Origin: an uncultured Parafilimonas sp.
Lineage (GTDB): Bacteria; Bacteroidota; Bacteroidia; Chitinophagales; Chitinophagaceae
Length of the DNA: 20,111 bases
Direction of reading: 5' to 3'
NCBI GenBank assembly: GCA_937892395.1
Contig: CALAGJ010000104.1
Location: 1-20,111, forward strand
Below are positions 14,900-20,111 of the stretch, piece by piece. The notes beneath the pieces were generated by a model. It was not told the DNA's origin. It ran no database searches and worked only from the letters and a program-made list of their open reading frames with translations. A program made the position numbers and the translations under genes. The stretch's first letter is position 1; the number at the start of each line of letters is the position of its first letter.

Positions 14900-15961
14900 A
14901 TGACTGATCAATTAGATGCTATAAAAGCCAGATTTCAACAAGTAGGTGTAGCGCTTACAAACCCTGAAATTATTGCCAATCAAAAAGAATTTGGCCGCCT
15001 CAGTAAGGAATACCGAGATCTTGAAAAAATTGTAAACCCTTATGAACTGTACATAAAAGTATCTGCAGATTATGATTTTGCAAAAGAAAGTCTTAATTCT
15101 AATGATGCCGATTTGAGAGAATTAGCAAAAATGGAATTGCCTGATTTAGAAATTCAAAAAGAAGGTTTAGAAAAACAACTTACCCAGCTTCTCATACCTA
15201 AGGATCCACAAGATGATAAAAATGCCATACTTGAAATAAGAGCGGGAACGGGTGGTGATGAAGCTAGCCTTTTTGCAGGGGATCTGCTCAATATGTACCT
15301 TAGATATTGTGCCAAAAAAGGCTGGAAAACAGCTATTGCAAGTGAAAATGAAGGAACCGTTGGGGGTTATAAAGAGGTGGTTGTAGAAGTAACCGGAGAA
15401 GATGTGTATGGTACATTAAAGTTTGAAAGTGGAGTGCACCGTGTGCAGCGTGTGCCCAATACTGAAACACAAGGCCGGGTGCATACATCTGCCGCTACAG
15501 TGGCCGTGCTGCCAGAGGCCGAAGAACTGGATTTTGAATTAAAAGAATCAGATGTAAAGATGGAAACTTCCCGAAGCGGAGGTGCCGGTGGTCAGAATGT
15601 AAATAAAGTAGAAACAAAAGTAATGCTCACACACTTACCCACAGGCACTGTTGTCATTTGCCAAACAGAGCGTACCCAACTTGGCAATAGGGAAAAAGCA
15701 ATGGGGGTGCTGCGCACTAGGCTATATGAAGAGCAGGTGAGGAAGCAGGAAGAAGAGATTGCCCGCCATAGAAAAACAATGGTAAGCACAGGAGACCGCA
15801 GTGCAAAAATAAGAACATATAACTGGCCACAGGGAAGGGTTACCGATCATCGAATTGGACATACTTCTTATAATCTTCCAGCCGTGGTTGGCGGTGAGTT
15901 GGATGAATTTATTGAAGCACTACAGGTAGCTGAAAATGCGGAAAAAATGTCAAAAAAATAG
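14900..15961 (+). CDS. prfA: Peptide chain release factor 1
   Basis: RF1 releases the finished peptide at UAA and UAG. The protein has 353 residues (E. coli 360). The GGQ catalytic motif is at 230-232 in SRSGGAGGQNVNKVET. The stop-codon reading region is GVHRVQRVPNTETQGRVHTS, in which PNT occupies the PxT anticodon-like position that marks RF1 rather than RF2 (SPF). The C-terminal YNWPQGRVTDHRIGHT is also typical. The gene itself ends in TAG, a codon read by its own product. The stop codon is the first part of the downstream hairpin. No prmC methylase gene is adjacent. Confidence 0.96.
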   Translation: MTDQLDAIKARFQQVGVALTNPEIIANQKEFGRLSKEYRDLEKIVNPYELYIKVSADYDFAKESLNSNDADLRELAKMELPDLEIQKEGLEKQLTQLLIPKDPQDDKNAILEIRAGTGGDEASLFAGDLLNMYLRYCAKKGWKTAIASENEGTVGGYKEVVVEVTGEDVYGTLKFESGVHRVQRVPNTETQGRVHTSAATVAVLPEAEELDFELKESDVKMETSRSGGAGGQNVNKVETKVMLTHLPTGTVVICQTERTQLGNREKAMGVLRTRLYEEQVRKQEEEIARHRKTMVSTGDRSAKIRTYNWPQGRVTDHRIGHTSYNLPAVVGGELDEFIEALQVAENAEKMSKK

Positions 15962-15987
15962 TTGCCTCATTATCCATGAAGCAACTA
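15959..15987. terminator. Bidirectional hairpin between prfA and hppD
   Basis: TAGTTGC (15959-15965) pairs with GCAACTA (15981-15987), and TCAT (15967-15970) with ATGA (15976-15979), separated by a single C/A mismatch, around loop TATCC. The left arm includes the prfA stop codon. An A-run (15952-15958) precedes the stem, so on the minus strand the hairpin is followed by a T-run. This would terminate hppD transcription; on the plus strand only TACATATTT follows. Confidence 0.75.
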
Positions 15988-16009
15988 TACATATTTGATA
16001 AAATACAAC

Positions 16010-17140
16010 TTATAAATTTCCCCTCGCTTCCTGTTCTCTTTCCAATGCCTCAAAGAGTGCTTTGAAATTTCCCTTGCCAAAGCTTTTGGCTCCTTTGCGT
16101 TGTATGATTTCAAAGAACAGTGTGGGTCTGTCTTCTACAGGTTTTGTAAATATTTGGAGGAGATAGCCTTCATCATCCCTATCTATAAGGATACCCAAAT
16201 CTCTTAATGGGGCCAGGTCTTCATCTATTTGTCCAACCCTGTCCAGCACTTGATCATAATAACTGGAAGGAACTTTTAAAAACTCTACTCCTCTGTTTTG
16301 CAATGCAGTTACAGTTTCAATAATATTATTGGTAGCCATAGCCACATGTTGTACACCTTCACCAGCATAAAAATCCAAATACTCTTCTACCTGACTTTTC
16401 TTTTTGCCTTCTGCGGGTTCATTGATGGGAAACTTTACAAACCCGTTTCCATTGCTCATTACCTTACTCATCAAGGCAGAATATTCGGTAGAAATATCTT
16501 TATCATCAAAAGAAAGAATATTTCTAAAACCCATCACATCTTCATAAAATTTTACCCAAGGATTCATTTGATTCCAGCCCACATTTCCTACACAATGATC
16601 TACATATTGTAAACCTGTGGGAGCAGGATTATAAGTACTATTCCAAACTCTATAGCCAGGCATAAAAGCACCTGTATAGTTTTTCCTTTCTATAAATAAA
16701 TGCACCGTATCTCCATAAGTATGTATGCCACTCATTATTACTTGCCCATCATTATCTTCCAATGTTATTGGCTCCATATAGCTTTTTGCGCCTCGCTTAG
16801 TAGTTTGTTGCCAGGCATCTACTGCATTTTCTACTTTTAAGGCAAGCATTTTTACCCCATCTCCATGTTTGTAAATATGATCTGCTATTGCATTATTACT
16901 ACGAATAGGTGTGGTAAGCACAAGTGTCAATTTGTTTTGACGCACCACATAGCTTGCTCTATCCATTACTCCGGTTTCAGGGCCTGCATAAGCCAAACTT
17001 TGAAATCCAAAAGCTGTTTTATAAAAATGAGCAGCCTGCTTGGCATTGCCCACATAAAACTCTACATAATCCGTTCCCTGCAAGGGAAGAAAATCTTCAT
17101 TGGCATTTGGCGCAGCCAAAGGCGCTGATATTGTTTCCAT
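16010..17140 (-). CDS. hppD: 4-hydroxyphenylpyruvate dioxygenase
   Basis: HPPD is an Fe(II) enzyme that converts 4-hydroxyphenylpyruvate to homogentisate in tyrosine degradation. The ATG at 17140 gives 376 residues (METISAPLAAPN...), the normal length. An upstream in-frame ATG at 17233 would add a Cys-rich, Leu-rich stretch not seen in the family. The iron ligands are all present: H182 in YVDHCVG, H265 in GVQHVAMAT and E344 in LFFEIIQRKG. The C-terminal FGKGNFKALFEALEREQEARG matches the gating helix. No hmgA, fahA or other tyrosine genes are in the window. The leader contains a 9-bp palindrome (17173-17199). Confidence 0.95.
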   Translation of the reverse strand: METISAPLAAPNANEDFLPLQGTDYVEFYVGNAKQAAHFYKTAFGFQSLAYAGPETGVMDRASYVVRQNKLTLVLTTPIRSNNAIADHIYKHGDGVKMLALKVENAVDAWQQTTKRGAKSYMEPITLEDNDGQVIMSGIHTYGDTVHLFIERKNYTGAFMPGYRVWNSTYNPAPTGLQYVDHCVGNVGWNQMNPWVKFYEDVMGFRNILSFDDKDISTEYSALMSKVMSNGNGFVKFPINEPAEGKKKSQVEEYLDFYAGEGVQHVAMATNNIIETVTALQNRGVEFLKVPSSYYDQVLDRVGQIDEDLAPLRDLGILIDRDDEGYLLQIFTKPVEDRPTLFFEIIQRKGAKSFGKGNFKALFEALEREQEARGNL

Positions 17141-17172
17141 AAAATGAATTTTTAAAATTGATAGACTAAGAT

Positions 17173-17199
17173 TGTTGTATGCTGTATTATCATACAACA
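17173..17199 (-). promoter_or_regulatory. 9-bp inverted repeat in the hppD leader
   Basis: TGTTGTATG (17173-17181) and CATACAACA (17191-17199) are perfect complements with a 9-base spacer. The repeat lies 33-59 bp upstream of the hppD start and downstream of a candidate -7 element at 17289-17296. It could be an operator for a dimeric regulator or a leader hairpin. Confidence 0.5.
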
Positions 17200-17288
17200 G
17201 GATGCATAGCAAGACTCTCCAGCAGTAGCACATAGCTGCACCGCTGATCTGAAAATATTTTATGTGGAAAATCGGGCATCATTGCTGA

Positions 17289-17296
17289 CAAAATTA
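17289..17296 (-). promoter_or_regulatory. Candidate -7 promoter element for hppD
   Basis: On the minus strand this reads TAATTTTG, an exact TAnnTTTG match that overlaps the stop codon of the thioesterase gene. Transcription from it would give hppD a leader of roughly 140 bases containing the inverted repeat. No good -33 element was seen. Confidence 0.4.
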
Positions 17297-17734
17297 GGAA
17301 TCTTTAGGAAAAATATTTGATAAGACTTCCTGCGGAATAGCTGCTATCTTTTTGGAGGTATAATCATAGCAAAGCATAGTAGTCATTGCATGTGCGGCTA
17401 CAATAGCTGCACCATCATTTTGAATCAGTATTTTATAATAAATATCAAAGCCGTATTTGGTAACATCCGCAGGTGCCAATGCTATGGAAATGATATGCCC
17501 ATAACTCAATTCTCTTTTAAACTCTATCATGGCATTGCTCATAATGAGGCCTGTACCTGCAAGTTCCAATTCTGTATATCCCATACCTGCAAGCCATGCC
17601 ATTCTTGCTTCCTGTAAATAGGAGAGGTATCTATCATTGCCTACATGGTTGCCATAATTCAAATCTGTAATGCGCACTGGCATACTATAACTGAATATAA
17701 AATCTTTTGGTAGTTCAATTTTTATACGTGCCAT
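17294..17734 (-). CDS. Hotdog-fold acyl-CoA thioesterase (4HBT type)
   Basis: A 146-residue protein of the 4-hydroxybenzoyl-CoA thioesterase / YbgC type. The motif RITDLNYGNHVGNDRYLSYL (about 22-41) matches the active-site signature, with D25 as the likely catalytic acid followed by the YGNHVGN loop. The following EARMAWLAGMGY is the hotdog helix, and MIEFKRELSYG is the central strand. The substrate is unknown; small acyl-CoA esters are typical. The gene lies 44 bp after lipB on the same strand, so it may be read from the trhO-lipB transcript. Confidence 0.88.
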   Translation of the reverse strand: MARIKIELPKDFIFSYSMPVRITDLNYGNHVGNDRYLSYLQEARMAWLAGMGYTELELAGTGLIMSNAMIEFKRELSYGHIISIALAPADVTKYGFDIYYKILIQNDGAAIVAAHAMTTMLCYDYTSKKIAAIPQEVLSNIFPKDS

Positions 17735-17778
17735 TTTTAAGCAATAGGTTTGGATTAAAATTCTAAACGGTTGTTATT

Positions 17779-18528
17779 TTATTTGTATTGATTTGTAAAA
17801 AACTGATCTTGAAATTTTTCATATAAAATCTCAATTCCAAATACTGTTGTAAAATGTTGTAATAATTTCAATTTTACTTCCTGCATATCCACAGTATGTC
17901 CTAATTCTTTTTGAATGGAAGTAACCTGTTTGTCCTTAATGCCACAGGGTATGATGTGATTAAAATACTTCAAATCTGTATTTACGTTTAATGCAAACCC
18001 ATGCAGTGTTATCCATCTGCTGATGCGGATGCCCATTGCACATATTTTTCTTTCTTTGCCTTTTATATCGGCATCAATCCACACACCTGTTTCCCCTTTA
18101 CTCCTTCCTGCAGAAATGCCGTATTCCTGCAATGTTCGTATCATAACTTCTTCTAAACTTCTGAGGTACCAGCCTACGTCTGTTTTAATACGTTCCAAAT
18201 CTATAATTGGATATCCAACAATTTGGCCCGGCCCATGAAAAGTAATATCCCCACCTCTATTGATATGAAAGAATTCAATGTCCTGCTGCTCTCTCTCTGC
18301 TGCAGTGATGAGTACATTAGATTCCTTTCCATTTTTTCCTAAAGTATATACCGGGTTGTGTTCGGTAAATAGGAGGTAGTCCGCCTCAGGCGTTTCAGTA
18401 GCATCAGGATTTTTTGTAAGCCTTATTTTTTGACTGATTTTTTTTTCATGCAATGATTCCTGCACATCCCATGCAGCTTTATATGCAGTCATGCCCAAGT
18501 CAATATATTGCCATTGTATATTACACAT
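17779..18528 (-). CDS. lipB: Octanoyltransferase LipB
   Basis: LipB transfers octanoate from acyl carrier protein to lipoyl domains, the first step of protein lipoylation. The 249-residue protein contains RGGDITFHGPGQIVGYPIID (91-110), the family signature. The catalytic pair is K161 in ERKICAMGIRIS and C195 in HIIPCGIKDK. The ATG at 18528 overlaps the end of trhO by 8 bp, which points to translational coupling. lipA is not in the window. The thioesterase gene follows. Confidence 0.96.
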   Translation of the reverse strand: MCNIQWQYIDLGMTAYKAAWDVQESLHEKKISQKIRLTKNPDATETPEADYLLFTEHNPVYTLGKNGKESNVLITAAEREQQDIEFFHINRGGDITFHGPGQIVGYPIIDLERIKTDVGWYLRSLEEVMIRTLQEYGISAGRSKGETGVWIDADIKGKERKICAMGIRISRWITLHGFALNVNTDLKYFNHIIPCGIKDKQVTSIQKELGHTVDMQEVKLKLLQHFTTVFGIEILYEKFQDQFFTNQYK

Positions 18529-19564
18529 GTTTTTGGTTTGACAGTGATTGCATACGCTGCCTGCTTTTATTAAAAATATTGCGACCCTTATCTACACCTT
18601 TTCTTTTTTCTTTTTGAATTGCTATGGGCAAATCCAAAAAGTTTTTACAATCCATACTACAACAACTATTCATTTCCTCAGCACATTTTTCACACTGTAT
18701 AAACAGCAAGTGACAAGCTTCATTTTTACAATTTACATGTGTATCACATGATGCTCCACACTGATGGCAGTGCGCTATGACATGATGAGATACTGCTTCG
18801 CCCATTCTATGATCAAAAACAAAATTCTTTCCTATAAATTTATTGTCAATGCCCGCTTTTTTTACTTCGTTGGAGTAGTTGATAATGCCACCTTCTAAGT
18901 GAAATACATTTTTAAAACCTTTATGTAGCATGTAAGCACTTGCTTTTTCGCAGCGAATGCCACCGGTACAATACATAACGATATTTTTATCTTTATGCGG
19001 CTCCATCATTTCAGCAGCCATAGCCAGTTGATCTCTAAAAGTATCGCTGGGTATTTCTATGGCATTTTCAAAATGTCCTACTTCAAATTCATAATGATTG
19101 CGCATATCAATAATCAATGCCTGCTGCTCATTAATCATAGCATTCATTTGTGCAGCATTTATATAGCGCCCCTTTTTGGTCATGCTAAATGAAGCATCTT
19201 CTATACCATCTGCTACAATTTTATCACGCAGTTTTACTTTCAATACCCAAAAACTTTTGCCATTATCTTCTACTGCCAGGTTCAGTCTAAGGTTTTCCAA
19301 ACCAGGTATACTTTCAATAAACATTTGAAAATCTTGCATGCCAGCAGTGGGTACACTTATCTGTGCATTAATGCCTTCAGAAGCAATATAAATTCTGCCC
19401 AACACCTGTAAATTGGATAATGCTTTGTATAAAAAATCTCTAAATGCTTTTGGATGTTCTATACTCCAATAACGATAAAAGCTAATGGTAGTGCGGGCTG
19501 TAGGGTCTAATAGGAGTTGTTCTTTTAATTCCCGATTATTAATTCGGTTATGTAGTACTGCCAT
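18521..19564 (-). CDS. trhO: tRNA uridine(34) hydroxylase TrhO (rhodanese-related)
   Basis: TrhO uses O2 to form 5-hydroxyuridine at the wobble position of tRNA. The protein has 347 residues. An N-terminal UPF0176-type domain contains FYRYWSIEHPKAFRDFLY and GRIYIASEGINAQIS. A rhodanese domain follows (about 145-240) with NAAQMNAMI and the active-site loop YCTGGIRCEKASAYML, in which C199 is the catalytic cysteine. The C-terminus (about 268-315) is a Cys-rich, zinc-like module (HCHQCGASCDTHVNCKNEAC, then CEKCAEEMNSCCSMDC). The gene has a full promoter upstream and is the first of the trhO-lipB pair. TrhO and the cmoA product both act on U34, though the two genes are far apart here. Confidence 0.95.
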   Translation of the reverse strand: MAVLHNRINNRELKEQLLLDPTARTTISFYRYWSIEHPKAFRDFLYKALSNLQVLGRIYIASEGINAQISVPTAGMQDFQMFIESIPGLENLRLNLAVEDNGKSFWVLKVKLRDKIVADGIEDASFSMTKKGRYINAAQMNAMINEQQALIIDMRNHYEFEVGHFENAIEIPSDTFRDQLAMAAEMMEPHKDKNIVMYCTGGIRCEKASAYMLHKGFKNVFHLEGGIINYSNEVKKAGIDNKFIGKNFVFDHRMGEAVSHHVIAHCHQCGASCDTHVNCKNEACHLLFIQCEKCAEEMNSCCSMDCKNFLDLPIAIQKEKRKGVDKGRNIFNKSRQRMQSLSNQKHV

Positions 19565-19612
19565 AAATTTTTGTTTTTAAGCGATTCTTAGGAAAAGCTT
19601 CTTTTTATTGAC

Positions 19613-19629
19613 ACCTGTTGCCTACAGGT
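19613..19629 (-). promoter_or_regulatory. Palindrome in the trhO leader
   Basis: ACCTGT (19613-19618) and ACAGGT (19624-19629) form a perfect inverted repeat with a 5-base loop. It lies 49-65 bp upstream of the trhO start, between the promoter and the gene. It may be an operator or a leader hairpin. Confidence 0.5.
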
Positions 19630-19640
19630 AAAAAACAGTA

Positions 19641-19672
19641 CAAAAGTATGGGTTGTATTTTTTGACACAAAA
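19641..19672 (-). promoter_or_regulatory. Bacteroidota promoter of trhO
   Basis: On the minus strand a -33 element TTTTG (19672-19668) is followed after 19 bp by the -7 element TACTTTTG (19648-19641). Both elements and the spacer fit the Bacteroidota primary-sigma consensus (TTTG, 19-21 bp, TAnnTTTG). Transcription would start about 70 bp upstream of the trhO start codon. Confidence 0.75.
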
Positions 19673-19920
19673 TGGGCTCAACCTATTCATGCATTTTCAT
19701 AACAAACAGGTTGCCATTTCGGTACTTGTATATAACACCAAGCCTCTTCAAAAATCACATTCCCCCATATTTTATAAGCCAATTCTAAATGCTATGCAGG
19801 CATATAATAATTGACAATTTGTGTGTGTTTATTTTTTTACCCCTTCGGGGAATGATAACGCAGGGCCCATCATGGCGAATGAAACGAAGCAAAAAATCAT
19901 GACAGAATAAAAGAATACTT
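19673..19920. other. Non-coding stretch before the recombinase remnant
   Basis: No protein-like frame was found. The region holds a compact hairpin CCCCTTCGGGG (19840-19850), preceded by a T-run and not followed by one, and a pair TCATG/CATGA around 19871-19902. Both are of unknown function; the hairpin resembles the small TTCG palindromes at the left end of the window. Confidence 0.4.
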
Positions 19921-20111
19921 ATGACAAATCAAGTACAATATGAACTCGGTACACATTGGCAGCAGGCCGTTATCTTCATACGTTTTGAAAAAGATGCCAA
20001 CCTCCATGAGCGGGTAAAAAAATTAGAAAACTACCGCTAGAGCCAAACCCAAAAAGCAATTTATTCTTCCAAAAGTAATTAGTGAAGAAAAAATAATTGA
20101 AGGTTTATTAA
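19921..20111 (+). pseudogene. Tyrosine recombinase (phage integrase family) fragment, frameshifted and cut by the window end
   Basis: From ATG 19921 a 39-residue frame (QYELGTHWQQAVIFIRFEKD, then ANLHERVKKLENYR) ends at TAG 20038-20040. It resembles the N-terminal module of Bacteroidota integrases, where a QxVIxIRFxxDxxLxxxVKKL stretch opens the protein. A second frame, shifted by one base, is open from 20027 to the end of the window and reads KTTARAKPKKQFILPKV, then ISEEKIIEGLL. This resembles the linker and first helix of the recombinase catalytic domain (PKKxxxLPKVLSEEEVxxLL). The core-binding domain expected between the two parts is missing, so a deletion plus a frameshift is the likely reading. 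The catalytic RHRY residues would lie beyond the window. Confidence 0.5.

Noticed and set aside
17141..17233. Longer hppD N-terminus
   Set aside because: The 31 extra residues (Cys- and Leu-rich) do not match the family and overlap the inverted repeat; METISAPLAAPN at 17140 is the sensible start.
19840..19850. CCCCTTCGGGG as a transcription terminator
   Set aside because: The stem is short and is followed by A-rich sequence on both strands; the T-run is on the wrong side.

Overview
The window looks like a chromosomal segment of a low-GC member of the Bacteroidota, most likely a Chitinophagaceae-type organism. This is inferred from several lineage markers: a NusB of more than 300 residues with a long N-terminal extension, DUF1573, DUF1343, DUF2027-Smr and DUF4920 proteins, and perfect copies of the Bacteroidota -7 promoter element TAnnTTTG in front of several genes. 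No rRNA, tRNA, CRISPR array or intact mobile element was seen.

Layout. Positions 1-403 hold no convincing gene. A plus-strand run follows: serC (serine and PLP synthesis), a DUF1015 protein, a secreted TPR protein, cmoA (carboxy-SAM synthase) and an ICMT-like membrane methyltransferase. From 5222 to 5863 lies a scar containing an internally deleted IS1595-type transposase. Then come bioB (plus strand) and a convergent lipoprotein of the DUF1343/NamZ family (minus strand). From 8160 to 9123 there is a second scar: an RHS-like protein fragment, three 42-bp-period palindromic repeats and a structured element resembling a repeat dispersed in Bacteroidota genomes.

The core operon nusB - DUF1573 lipoprotein - yajC - coaE (9124-11517) has gaps of 7, 12 and 14 bp. 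It is followed by a DUF4920 protein with its own promoter and a clear intrinsic terminator. A D-cysteine desulfhydrase/ACC deaminase-like enzyme (plus) then meets a DUF2027-Smr protein (minus) tail to tail, with the stop codons overlapping. A short membrane-anchored coiled-coil protein and prfA (RF1) follow on the plus strand. prfA and hppD are convergent and share a hairpin that contains the prfA stop codon.

The last block is on the minus strand: trhO (tRNA uridine hydroxylation), lipB (octanoyl transfer, overlapping trhO by 8 bp), a hotdog thioesterase and hppD (tyrosine catabolism). trhO has the best complete promoter in the window. The right edge (19921-20111) carries pieces of a tyrosine recombinase in two frames and is cut by the window end.

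The genes are mainly housekeeping. I did not find a convincing new defence or mobile system. The less ordinary content is in three short decayed accessory islands (transposase, RHS plus repeats, recombinase), two palindromes in 5' leaders, and a few context puzzles (DUF1015 beside serC without serA, cmoA without cmoB, an M23-like protein with no peptidase domain).
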